Source: Spirochaetia bacterium (GTDB lineage Bacteria > Spirochaetota > Spirochaetia > Sphaerochaetales > Sphaerochaetaceae). From it: a DNA stretch of 24,001 nt. Made by a program: the position numbers and the translations under genes. This document shows positions 1 through 7,059 of this stretch, in pieces. The stretch lies in the NCBI GenBank assembly GCA_900769955.1, contig CAAGIP010000042.1, positions 1-24,001 of the forward strand, given 5' to 3'. Each line of letters begins with the position of its first letter. The stretch's first letter is position 1. The notes below the pieces were generated by a model. The model ran no database searches. It was not told the origin of the DNA and saw nothing but the letters and a program-made list of their open reading frames with translations.

Positions 1-1100
1 ATGTCATCATGACACCTTATGTAGTTCACGAAGGAACAGTGGTCCTCCATGGAGAGGATATCCTCAGCCATGTGGTCCAGAAGTCTCACATCCTGACTTG
101 CAAGTGCTGACCAGAAGTTAACCATTAATGATACATTATAAAGAAGATGACATTCAGGAGCCTCAGGGGAACCGAAGTACGCCTTGAGTTCCTTCGGAGC
201 CATTACGACTTCTCCCTTAAGGATCACCGAAGGACAGACTGTCTCAAGCACGAGGCGCATCAGTCTTACAATGAAGTGTACCTCGGGAAGGTTTCTGGAT
301 GTGGTTCCGAGCTGCTTCCAGATATACGGAACGGCATCGAGGCGGAATACCTCAACACCGAGGTTTGCCAGGTGCAGTGCCGAGCGCAGCATCTCCCTCA
401 GGACTTCAGGATTCCTGTAGTTGAGATCCCACTGGTACGGATAGAAGGAGGAAAGCACCCACTTATGCATCCTTTCGTTCCAGATGAAGTTTCCGGGTGC
501 GGTTGCGGGGAAGACTTCGGGAGTCGTTTTCTCATATTCATCGGGATATGTGCGGTCTGAAAAGCACATGTAGTAATCCTGATAGCGCTCATCACCTGCT
601 TCGGCACGCTTTGCCCATTCATGGGTGGAAGCGGTATGGTTCATGACGAAGTCGAGACAGAGACTTATTCCGTGTTTCCTGAGTTCGGCGGTGAGGGATG
701 CAAGGTCATCATTGGATCCGAAGCGCGGATCAACGGAGAAGAAGTCCTCAACCGCATAGCCGCCGTCATTATCCTTTTCAGGCATCTTCAGAAGAGGCAT
801 GAGGTGAAGGTATTTCAGGGAAAGTTTATCAAGATAGTCCACATTCTCCTTCAGTCCTTTTAAGGAGCCTGCAAAGAGATCGGAGTACATGGTAAGTCCG
901 AGCATGTCTCCCCTTCTGTACCAGAGGGGATCCTTCTCCCTGACTTCATCAAGAGCCTTAAGCTCATCACTTCTCTTTGTATAATATTCCCTCATTACCA
1001 TTATAAGGTCATCAAGGGCTTCATCGCTTCCGTAAAGACGGGTGAAGAGCGTTTTCAGTTCAGCTTTCCTAACACCCAGTCTGTAATCGAAAACAGACAT
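1..1100 (-). CDS. Amylosucrase (GH13_4), C-terminal part outside window
   Basis: Read on the minus strand from ATG at 1100 with a GGAGG site 8 bases upstream. The frame stays open for 366 codons to the window edge. Amylosucrase (EC 2.4.1.4) uses sucrose to build an alpha-1,4-glucan and releases fructose, normally in the cytoplasm; no signal peptide is seen. Visible motifs: region I DFVMNHTA (about 150-157), the family signature FRLDAVPYIWKQLGT with nucleophile D255, acid/base E297 in LKGEVV, and RCHDD (362-366) with the third acidic residue. The D-to-E spacing of 42 equals that of Neisseria polysaccharea amylosucrase (D286, E328). The N-terminal helical part (1-80) with WYRRGDMLG also fits. 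Family length is about 630-650 residues, so about 55% is present. It is divergent from the sucrose/raffinose operon, whose substrate it would share. A sucrose hydrolase of the same subfamily is the main alternative; product specificity cannot be read here. Confidence 0.93.
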   Translation of the reverse strand, partial: MSVFDYRLGVRKAELKTLFTRLYGSDEALDDLIMVMREYYTKRSDELKALDEVREKDPLWYRRGDMLGLTMYSDLFAGSLKGLKENVDYLDKLSLKYLHLMPLLKMPEKDNDGGYAVEDFFSVDPRFGSNDDLASLTAELRKHGISLCLDFVMNHTASTHEWAKRAEAGDERYQDYYMCFSDRTYPDEYEKTTPEVFPATAPGNFIWNERMHKWVLSSFYPYQWDLNYRNPEVLREMLRSALHLANLGVEVFRLDAVPYIWKQLGTTSRNLPEVHFIVRLMRLVLETVCPSVILKGEVVMAPKELKAYFGSPEAPECHLLYNVSLMVNFWSALASQDVRLLDHMAEDILSMEDHCSFVNYIRCHDD

Positions 1101-1113
1101 GCAATACCTCCAG

Positions 1114-1142
1114 TATCAATCGCTTGTTATATCAATCGCTTA
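1114..1142. promoter_or_regulatory. Tandem LacI-type operator sites before amylosucrase
   Basis: The 12-base word TATCAATCGCTT occurs twice, at 1114-1125 and 1130-1141, exactly 16 bases apart. Each copy begins a LacI-family-like site with a central CG: CAATCGCTTG (1117-1126) and CAATCGCTTA (1133-1142). The first is the better palindrome (6 of 8 half-site positions match over 16 bp). They lie between the predicted start of transcription and the amylosucrase ribosome-binding site, a place where a bound repressor would block elongation. That a LacI protein binds here is inferred. Confidence 0.5.
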
Positions 1143-1147
1143 ACATA

Positions 1148-1176
1148 TAAATAACCCATGTTTTGGGATAATTCAA
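1148..1176 (-). promoter_or_regulatory. Possible promoter of amylosucrase
   Basis: On the minus strand TTGAAT (1171-1176) is followed after 17 bases by TATTTA (1148-1153). The -35 is fair and the -10 weak (3 of 6). This would put the transcript start near 1141, directly at the tandem operators. Confidence 0.35.
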
Positions 1177-1179
1177 GGC

Positions 1180-1235
1180 TTTTTTCGGGTTTTTTATGCA
1201 TTTTTTGGAGGATAAAACAAAATGTGAAAATTTTT
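1180..1235. other. Phased T-tracts (probable curved DNA) between divergent promoters
   Basis: T6 runs begin at 1180, 1190 and 1201, one helical turn apart, and an A4T5 run sits at 1227-1235. In-phase A/T tracts of this length are a classic cause of intrinsic bending. They lie between the two promoters and just upstream of the rightward -35 box, where they could also act as an UP-type element. Confidence 0.5.
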
Positions 1236-1239
1236 ATAA

Positions 1240-1275
1240 CAAACGTTTGACATATTAAAAAACCTGCGTTATCCT
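1240..1275 (+). promoter_or_regulatory. Operon promoter with overlapping LacI-type operator
   Basis: A perfect -35 TTGACA (1247-1252) and -10 TATCCT (1270-1275) are separated by exactly 17 bases. The perfect 10-bp palindrome CAAACGTTTG (1240-1249) overlaps the -35 box, so a bound LacI-family protein would exclude RNA polymerase. The transcript should begin near 1282. This rules out the in-frame ATG at 1276 as the start of the first gene. Confidence 0.75.
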
Positions 1276-1311
1276 ATGAGTCGTAAACAGCAAAAAAAGG
1301 AGATTTCACAA

Positions 1312-2619
1312 ATGAAAAAATCCATTACGGTAATCTCAGTCGTCCTCATGGCGTTACTGATGTTCACAGGCTGCTCAAAGAGCGGCACAGAGTCTTCATC
1401 CTCAGCAAAGGCAGCAGACAGCAGCAGGGTTTCCATCACTCTCCTCAACAGTAAGGGTGAGATTCAGACAGGTCTGGAGAAGATCGCAGCCCAGTTCGAG
1501 AAGGACAAAGGCATCCATGTGGAAGTAATCGCATGCGGTGCGGGTGAGGTTCCCTACACCAAAGTTACAACGATGTACAACTCAGGCAACGCTCCCACCC
1601 TCGCCATCCTCGATCCGACAGACATCGTGGGACTTGCAAAGGAATATGCACTTGAGCTCACAGGTGAAGCCTGGACAGCTGAGACGGATGCCCTCAACCT
1701 CGTGATCGACGGAAAGATCTACTCCTTCCCGTTCTGTGTTGAAGGAAGAGGCATCATCTACAACAAGGCTGCCATTGAGCAGGCTCTCGGAAGGGAGTTT
1801 GACCCCAGAACCATCAATTCCTACTCATCATTCAAGGCAATCCTTGCTGAGCTCAGAAGCAAGGGTATGGAGAACCCCGTCTTCATCGCAAAGGAAGACT
1901 GGTCACTCGGTGCTCACCAGCTCGGCTACATCTACGATGCATATGACGGCACGACAGCAGGTTCCGAAGTCATCATCAACGAACTCAAGGCAGGCAAGGA
2001 TCCCCTCAAGGTTGACCGCTTCAACCAGTTCGTCGACACAATGGACCTCATGCTCGAGTACAACTTCGCAAAGGCTGATCCCCTCGGAGCAGACTACGAT
2101 CAGGGTGCTCTTGAGCTCGCATGCGGCAACGTCGCATTCTGGCCCAACGGCTGCTGGGCATGGCCCAACCTCGTTGAAGGCGGTGCTGACGTGAACGGGG
2201 AATTCGGTTTCATCTCATTCGTCCTCGGCGATGACACTTCAGATTTTGCAAACAGCAGCATCCAGGCTTCAGCTTCCAAGCAGATTATGGTTGACCGTGT
2301 TCAGGCTTCCGCTGAGCAGCAGGCTGCGGCAAAAGAGTTCATCAGCTACCTCGTTTACGATGCAAACGGTCAGAGGATGTTCGTCGAAGAGACAGCTCTC
2401 ATCCCCGCAGCAAAGAACAACCCCAACGCTCCTCTCGATCCCCTCGGACAGGATATCGCAGAGCGTACTGCCGAAGGCCGCCTCTACACTTCATGCTTCA
2501 TCGCTCCCTCAGACCACTGGTCAGTCATGGGTGCCGCAATGCAGAAGTACATCGCAGGCATGTCAGACAGAAAGGAACTTGCTTCAACTCTCTCCCAGTA
2601 CTGGAAAGCTCAGAACTGA
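1312..2619 (+). CDS. Sugar ABC transporter substrate-binding lipoprotein
   Basis: First gene of the sucrose/raffinose operon, 435 residues from ATG 1312, which follows an AAGGAGAT site (1298-1305). An in-frame ATG at 1276 lies inside the promoter and lacks a ribosome site, so it is not used. The signal peptide MKKSITVISVVLMALLM ends in the lipobox FTGC (C21), predicting a lipid-anchored periplasmic protein, followed by a Ser/Ala-rich linker. The rest is a cluster B (family 1) extracellular solute-binding fold. It shows DPTDIVGLA near the N-lobe, KIYSFPFCVEGRGIIYN, and a C-lobe segment with NGCWAW. It captures the sugar for the two permeases downstream. The operon enzymes point to sucrose, raffinose-type or fructo-oligosaccharides, as with MsmE of Streptococcus mutans. 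The exact ligand is inferred from context. Confidence 0.9.
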   Translation: MKKSITVISVVLMALLMFTGCSKSGTESSSSAKAADSSRVSITLLNSKGEIQTGLEKIAAQFEKDKGIHVEVIACGAGEVPYTKVTTMYNSGNAPTLAILDPTDIVGLAKEYALELTGEAWTAETDALNLVIDGKIYSFPFCVEGRGIIYNKAAIEQALGREFDPRTINSYSSFKAILAELRSKGMENPVFIAKEDWSLGAHQLGYIYDAYDGTTAGSEVIINELKAGKDPLKVDRFNQFVDTMDLMLEYNFAKADPLGADYDQGALELACGNVAFWPNGCWAWPNLVEGGADVNGEFGFISFVLGDDTSDFANSSIQASASKQIMVDRVQASAEQQAAAKEFISYLVYDANGQRMFVEETALIPAAKNNPNAPLDPLGQDIAERTAEGRLYTSCFIAPSDHWSVMGAAMQKYIAGMSDRKELASTLSQYWKAQN

Positions 2620-2634
2620 GCTGAATAAATGTGA

Positions 2635-2659
2635 CCTTCAGGCCGGGAAGGCCTGAAGG
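2635..2659 (+). promoter_or_regulatory. Intercistronic hairpin after the binding-protein gene
   Basis: A perfect 10-bp stem, CCTTCAGGCC (2635-2644) and GGCCTGAAGG (2650-2659), has a 5-base loop and no T-run behind it. It sits between the binding-protein stop and the GGAGG of the next gene (2659-2663), sharing its last G. Such hairpins (malE-malF type) protect the upstream message from 3' decay, giving more binding protein than permease. That role is inferred here. Confidence 0.65.
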
Positions 2660-2669
2660 GAGGTGGTTA

Positions 2670-3548
2670 ATGAAAAAATCAACAGTTTCCGATATCAAAG
2701 CAGGCGCCATGTTCGCCCTTCCCGGACTTCTGGTGTTCTTCCTGGTAGTGATAATCCCGTTCGTATATGGTTTTTATCTTACCTTCACAGACTGGAACGG
2801 TGTTTCCCAGCTCAAGTCATTCGTCGGTTTCAGAAACTATGCCGACACCTTCAGGGATACTGAATTCTGGTCATCGATGTGGCTTACACTCCGCTATGTC
2901 ATAATCTCAGTACTCCTCGTCAACATAGTCGCATTCTTCCTGGCATACCTCCTTTCAAACGGTATAAAGGGACAGAACTTCTTCCGTGCAGGCTTCTTCA
3001 CACCGAACCTCATCGGAGGCGTCGTACTCGGCTTCATCTGGAAGTTCATCTTCTCAAACGTCTTCACCGCAGTGGGTAAGGCACTTGGTGCGGAGTGGCT
3101 TTCAAAATCCATGCTGAGTGCTCCGAAGACCGCATACTTCGCCCTGATCCTCGTAACGGTATGGCAGCTGGCAGGATACATGATGCTCATCTACATCGCA
3201 GGCTTCACGGGACTCAGCCACGATGTTCTTGAGGCAGCCTCGATCGACGGTGCCACGGGCTGGAGAAGAATGAGATCGATCATTCTTCCCCTGATGGTTC
3301 CTTCCTTCGTCATCTGCATCTTCTTAACGCTCTCAAGAACGTTCATGGTCTACGACCTCAACCTCACCCTTACCAAGGGCGGTCCCTATGCATCGACAAG
3401 GCTCGTTGCAATGCACGTTTATGAGAAGGCATTCACGTCAAGGAACTACGGCGTAGGTCAGGCAGAGGCACTCTTCCTCTTCGTCGTCGTTGCACTCATC
3501 TCCGGCCTTCAGGTCTGGATGGGAAGAAAGAAGGAGGTTGCGGCATGA
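2670..3548 (+). CDS. Sugar ABC transporter permease (MalF/UgpA type)
   Basis: 292 residues from ATG 2670 behind GGAGGTGG; the longer in-frame start at 2631 would lie in the hairpin and is rejected. It is an inner-membrane permease with about six hydrophobic segments, the first at about 12-38. The cytoplasmic EAA loop EAASIDGATGWRRMRSIILP (from 189) contacts the ATPase. The ending LFLFVVVALISGLQVW followed by KK is typical of the family. Its stop overlaps the start of the next permease by four bases (ATGA), so the two are translationally coupled. It forms the channel together with that protein. No ATPase gene occurs in the operon, so a shared MsmK/UgpC-type ATPase elsewhere is presumed. Confidence 0.9.
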   Translation: MKKSTVSDIKAGAMFALPGLLVFFLVVIIPFVYGFYLTFTDWNGVSQLKSFVGFRNYADTFRDTEFWSSMWLTLRYVIISVLLVNIVAFFLAYLLSNGIKGQNFFRAGFFTPNLIGGVVLGFIWKFIFSNVFTAVGKALGAEWLSKSMLSAPKTAYFALILVTVWQLAGYMMLIYIAGFTGLSHDVLEAASIDGATGWRRMRSIILPLMVPSFVICIFLTLSRTFMVYDLNLTLTKGGPYASTRLVAMHVYEKAFTSRNYGVGQAEALFLFVVVALISGLQVWMGRKKEVAA

Positions 3549-4408
3549 CCGAAGCATCAAAGAAAGTAGGCGGAACAAGGAAAGTCGTCATCGACGTCCT
3601 GCTCTTCATCCTGGTTGCGTTATTGTTCGTGGCCTTCATGATCCCGTTCCTGATGACCATCCTCAACTCCTTCAAGGTAAAGATGGACATCCTCAGGGAT
3701 CCTCTCTCACTTACTCCCTCAAAGGGCTTCTCACTCTCCAACTACGTGGAAGCCTTCAAAAAGATGAACTACCTCACGGCGTTCTTCAACAGCTTCATAG
3801 TAACGGGATGCTCGACGTTCTTCGTCACCATCCTCGCTGCAATGTGTGCCTACTACTATGTGCGCCATGACAACAGGTTCTCGAAGATCTGCTCATCACT
3901 GATGTCGGCCTCCATGATCATCCCGTTCCAGGCTATCATGATCCCGCTTGTTTACATCTACGGAGCAAAGCTCGGACTTCTCAACCACAGGGCAACCCTT
4001 ATCTTCATGCATACGGGATTTGCAATGTCGATGTCCGTGTTCATCTTCCAGGGGTTCATCAAGTCAAATGTTCCCCTTGCCCTTGAGGAAGCGGCCAAGA
4101 TCGATGGCTGCGGAAGGTACAGGACGTTCTTCCAGATCGTATTTCCCCTGCTCGGACCCACGACCGCAACCCTCATCATCCTGAACGTTCTCGCGTTCTG
4201 GAACGACTACCTGCTGCCCAGCCTGGTTCTCGGCATTAAGGCGATAAAGACACTGCCGCTTTCAACATACGAGTTCTACGGCACGTTCAGTGCGGACTAC
4301 GGCCTCATCATGGCAGCACTCATCCTTACGGTACTCCCGATCCTGGTGATCTATCTGGTGCTCCAGAAGGCAATCATCTCAGGTGTCGTTGCAGGTGCCG
4401 TGAAGTAA
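3545..4408 (+). CDS. Sugar ABC transporter permease (MalG/UgpE/AraQ type)
   Basis: 287 residues, starting at ATG 3545, which overlaps the preceding stop; a GAAGGAGG site lies about 7 bases upstream. It is the second half of the membrane channel. A first membrane helix at about 15-41 is followed by the family's periplasmic segment (LTPSKGFSLSNYVEAFKK), more helices, and the EAA loop EEAAKIDGCGRYRTFFQIVF (181-200). The end, VLQKAIISGVVAGAVK, is the usual MalG-type tail. The family length is about 275-290. Partner subunits are the binding lipoprotein and MalF-type permease directly upstream. Confidence 0.9.
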   Translation: MTEASKKVGGTRKVVIDVLLFILVALLFVAFMIPFLMTILNSFKVKMDILRDPLSLTPSKGFSLSNYVEAFKKMNYLTAFFNSFIVTGCSTFFVTILAAMCAYYYVRHDNRFSKICSSLMSASMIIPFQAIMIPLVYIYGAKLGLLNHRATLIFMHTGFAMSMSVFIFQGFIKSNVPLALEEAAKIDGCGRYRTFFQIVFPLLGPTTATLIILNVLAFWNDYLLPSLVLGIKAIKTLPLSTYEFYGTFSADYGLIMAALILTVLPILVIYLVLQKAIISGVVAGAVK

Positions 4409-4434
4409 ACCATTCACACACGAGGAGGCAGCAT

Positions 4435-4659
4435 ATGAAAATTACTGATAACGCGAAATACATCAGAATTCCGAAGAGCATTGAAGGAAAGTGCGAACAG
4501 CTCTTCATCTACATCGAAGACAGACTGAATAAGGTTTTCCTTATCTCATCCGGCGCAGAGGAAGGATATTACTACTACCCCGTCCACTCATGCAAAGGCC
4601 ATGTATCACTTCAGTGCAGTGATGAAACCATCTTCGATTCCATTGCCCTGATAATCTGA
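4435..4659 (+). CDS. 74-residue protein resembling the N-terminal domain of GH32 enzymes
   Basis: The ATG at 4435 has a strong GAGGAGG six bases upstream, and the gene sits tightly between permease and GH32 gene, so it is very probably translated. It has no signal peptide or membrane segment. The pattern KYIRIP ... FIYI ... EGYYYYPVHSCKGHVSLQ ... FDSI resembles the small beta-sandwich that precedes the catalytic domain in some GH32 proteins (DUF4980-like; KYLxLP ... DYY ... KG motifs, from memory). The GH32 protein encoded 13 bases downstream has its own version of this region (QYLVLPYLKG at 10-19, VYIPSS at 50-55). I therefore read the gene as a free-standing copy of that domain, perhaps a sugar-binding or stabilising partner of the fructosidase. 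The function is not established and the homology is judged by eye. Confidence 0.6.
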   Translation: MKITDNAKYIRIPKSIEGKCEQLFIYIEDRLNKVFLISSGAEEGYYYYPVHSCKGHVSLQCSDETIFDSIALII

Positions 4660-4672
4660 CAGGAGGAAAACG

Positions 4673-6055
4673 ATGCGTTTCACTGTTGAAAACACAAAGC
4701 AATATCTGGTGCTGCCATACCTTAAAGGTGCAGAGGACCGGGAGGTGAGGTTTTATGACAAAGAGGAGAGAATCCTCACTTCCCTGCTTCTTGAATTCGG
4801 GCCAGAGGGAAACAGGGAGGTTTACATCCCCTCTTCCCTCTTCCCGGAGAGACTCATCATCGACGGTCCCGAAGGTCTGGAAGGACTTGTGAGGACCAGT
4901 GATGAGAAGCCATCGGCTCCTCAGCACTTCTCATACCACTACACACCCGCCTTCGGGTGGATCAACGATCCTAACGGGATGCACTTTGCTGATGGTGTAT
5001 ATCACCTTTACTACCAGTACAATCCGGTATCGGAAAAGTGGAACAACATGTCCTGGGGTCATGCGGTCTCAACGGACATGGTAACATTCAGGGAGGAAGC
5101 TCCGGTCTTCCTTCCAAAAGATGACAGATGGGTGATCTTCTCCGGTTCCGCACTTGACGGAGAGTTCGCGTATACGGTCGCGAACGTCAAGGGTGAGAGG
5201 GAATTCTATCAGGAACGAAGATTCTCGGATGACGGATATACCTTCTCCGAACCGGAAGTCATCATCCCCAACAGTGTTTCGGATGAAAGGGATCCGAGGC
5301 TGTTCACATATAACGGAAAAAAATACCTTCTTCTCTGGCTGAAGGAAAACACGTTCGCCCTCTACAGGGAGGAATACGGCAGCTACGAGATGGTTAACTC
5401 CTTTGATGCGGAAGGCGCCTGGGAGTGTCCCGATCTTTTAAAGGCTGACGGAAGAATCTTCTTCACCTCCGCTGACGGCTTCTACTTCGAAGCGGAAATA
5501 GATGATGAAGGACTTCATCTCATATCGGAAAGAAAGGAAATGTTCCTGACAAAGCTTCCATACGCAAGTCAGAGCTTTACGGGAACGGATGATACATACA
5601 TGATCTCATGGTTAAGGGTTCAGACGCCTCATCTGCCCACGACGGGAGCCATGAGCATGGTGAGAAAAGTCGGTTACAGCGACGGTGTTCTCACCCTGAA
5701 GCCTGTGGATGCACTGTTTTCACGCTTCGTCCCGACAGGGGAAAGGACCGGTGAATACTCATCATCCGAAGAGGCTTTATATCTCGTTGCGGAGGGAAGT
5801 TTTGAGGGCACTCTTTACTCAAAGCCCTTCAGCTGGGATGCTGAGCGGGGAATCCTTTCTTATGGCGATGAGGATGTGCATATGAATACCTCGAACACAA
5901 CGCTGCACATCTTCATCGACCATGAGATAACCGAGATATCCTCAGGAGACTGGAAAGCACTGGCTTCATTTGAAAACGCTTTAAAAAAAGATTATGATGA
6001 AATCATCAGGCTAAAGCTGAACGGTACAGTCCTGAAGGAAAATGTCTGGAGGTAA
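4673..6055 (+). CDS. GH32 beta-fructosidase (sucrose / fructo-oligosaccharide hydrolase)
   Basis: 460 residues from ATG 4673 with ACAGGAGG upstream; no signal peptide, so cytoplasmic. It would hydrolyse the beta-fructosyl bond of sucrose, raffinose or short fructans. The GH32 catalytic triad is clear: nucleophile D99 in FGWINDPNGM, transition-state aspartate D207 in ERDPRLF, and acid/base E251 in AWECPDL. WGHAVSTDMV (128-137) and FSGSALDG (156-163) are the other usual blocks. Residues 1-80 form an extra N-terminal domain like the preceding 74-residue protein. The C-terminal sandwich is short but present (about 365-455). The position in an operon with importer, alpha-galactosidase and fructokinase supports a sucrose/RFO role. 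Sucrase, levanase and inulinase activities cannot be separated from sequence alone. Confidence 0.92.
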   Translation: MRFTVENTKQYLVLPYLKGAEDREVRFYDKEERILTSLLLEFGPEGNREVYIPSSLFPERLIIDGPEGLEGLVRTSDEKPSAPQHFSYHYTPAFGWINDPNGMHFADGVYHLYYQYNPVSEKWNNMSWGHAVSTDMVTFREEAPVFLPKDDRWVIFSGSALDGEFAYTVANVKGEREFYQERRFSDDGYTFSEPEVIIPNSVSDERDPRLFTYNGKKYLLLWLKENTFALYREEYGSYEMVNSFDAEGAWECPDLLKADGRIFFTSADGFYFEAEIDDEGLHLISERKEMFLTKLPYASQSFTGTDDTYMISWLRVQTPHLPTTGAMSMVRKVGYSDGVLTLKPVDALFSRFVPTGERTGEYSSSEEALYLVAEGSFEGTLYSKPFSWDAERGILSYGDEDVHMNTSNTTLHIFIDHEITEISSGDWKALASFENALKKDYDEIIRLKLNGTVLKENVWR

Positions 6056-6062
6056 TGGCAAG

Positions 6063-7040
6063 TTGGCTACCATCAAGGATGTGTCAAGGGAAACGGGCCT
6101 CAGCATCGGTACCGTTTCCAGGGTTTTCAATAACAGGGGATATATAAGTCAGGAGACCAGGGACAAGGTCGAGGCAGCGGTAAAGAAGCTGAATTATCAG
6201 CCGAATGCGCTGGCACGCTCCCTTTCAAAGTCATCTTCAAAGATAATAGGACTCATAGTGCCCCATATCGCGCACCCGTTCTTTTCCGATCTGCTCTCTT
6301 CGATCGAAAACATAACCAGGGAGAGAGGCTACTCTCTCATGGTCTTTGTTTCAAAAGGTGAGGAAAAGTCCGAAGCCGAGATGATAAACCGCTGCAGGGA
6401 AAACAGGGTGTGCGGACTCATTCTCTGTTCAGGACGCTTTGCGACCCAGAAAATAGAGGGGCTTGAATTCCCCGTCGTATGCATAGAGCGCAATCCCGAC
6501 GGAGCCGCATTCGCCATCGAATGCAACAACCGTCAGGGCGGAAGGCTTGCCGCCACCGAGCTCATAGAGAGGGGATGCACTAATCTTGTGAGCCTTGCGG
6601 GAATTCAGGGCAGGAAGATGCCTGCAGACGAACGCTCCATCGGCTTTGAGGAAGTATGCAGGGAGAAAAGAGTCAGCTTCATCTGCCTTTCCTACCCTCC
6701 CGAGCTCTACGACAGACTCGATTACACTGCATTCATAGAAAAAATCCTGACGGAGAGACCTGAGACGGACGGCATTTTTGCGTCTTCAGACATCATTGCA
6801 AGTCAGGTACTGCAGGTGGCAGTTTCCAAGGGAATAAAGGTACCTGAACAGCTGAAGGTAGTCGGCTTTGACGACTCCCTCATAGCATCATACACCACAC
6901 CGCCCCTGACGACGGTTCATCAGCCGATTAAGGAAATGGCGCAGCTTGCGGTCGATACGCTCATCAGCATAAAGGATGAGAGATCCGCGACAGGATGCAC
7001 CATAATGAATGTCTCTCTGGTGAGAAGAGGAACAACTTAA
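6063..7040 (+). CDS. LacI-family transcriptional regulator of the sucrose/raffinose operon
   Basis: I take TTG 6063 as start: it gives the standard LacI opening (M)ATIKDVSRETG and has TGGAGGT (6047-6053) nine bases upstream. An ATG at 6042 in the same frame would overlap the GH32 gene and add seven odd residues. The product is then 325 residues. Helix-turn-helix: IKDVSRETGLSIGTVSRVFN; hinge: NALARSLSKSSSK; then a periplasmic-binding-type effector domain from IIGLIVPHIAHPFFSDLL to VVGFDDSLIASYTTPPLTTV. It is cytoplasmic and probably represses the operon and perhaps amylosucrase until a sugar signal binds. Its recognition helix (SIGTVSRV) differs from that of the second regulator (SVTTVSRA), so the two may prefer different operators. 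Confidence 0.9.
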   Translation: MATIKDVSRETGLSIGTVSRVFNNRGYISQETRDKVEAAVKKLNYQPNALARSLSKSSSKIIGLIVPHIAHPFFSDLLSSIENITRERGYSLMVFVSKGEEKSEAEMINRCRENRVCGLILCSGRFATQKIEGLEFPVVCIERNPDGAAFAIECNNRQGGRLAATELIERGCTNLVSLAGIQGRKMPADERSIGFEEVCREKRVSFICLSYPPELYDRLDYTAFIEKILTERPETDGIFASSDIIASQVLQVAVSKGIKVPEQLKVVGFDDSLIASYTTPPLTTVHQPIKEMAQLAVDTLISIKDERSATGCTIMNVSLVRRGTT

Positions 7041-7059
7041 AAACAACAGGAGAAATACC

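Noticed and set aside
147..863. Several plus-strand open frames of 74-137 codons
   Set aside because: They lie opposite the amylosucrase gene, which has all catalytic motifs, a ribosome site and the correct residue spacing.
1276..1311. ATG 1276 as start of the binding-protein gene
   Set aside because: It falls within one base of the -10 box and before the likely transcript start; ATG 1312 has the ribosome site and a normal lipoprotein signal.
2631..2669. Upstream start for the first permease
   Set aside because: It lies in the 10-bp hairpin without a ribosome site; ATG 2670 has GGAGGTGG.
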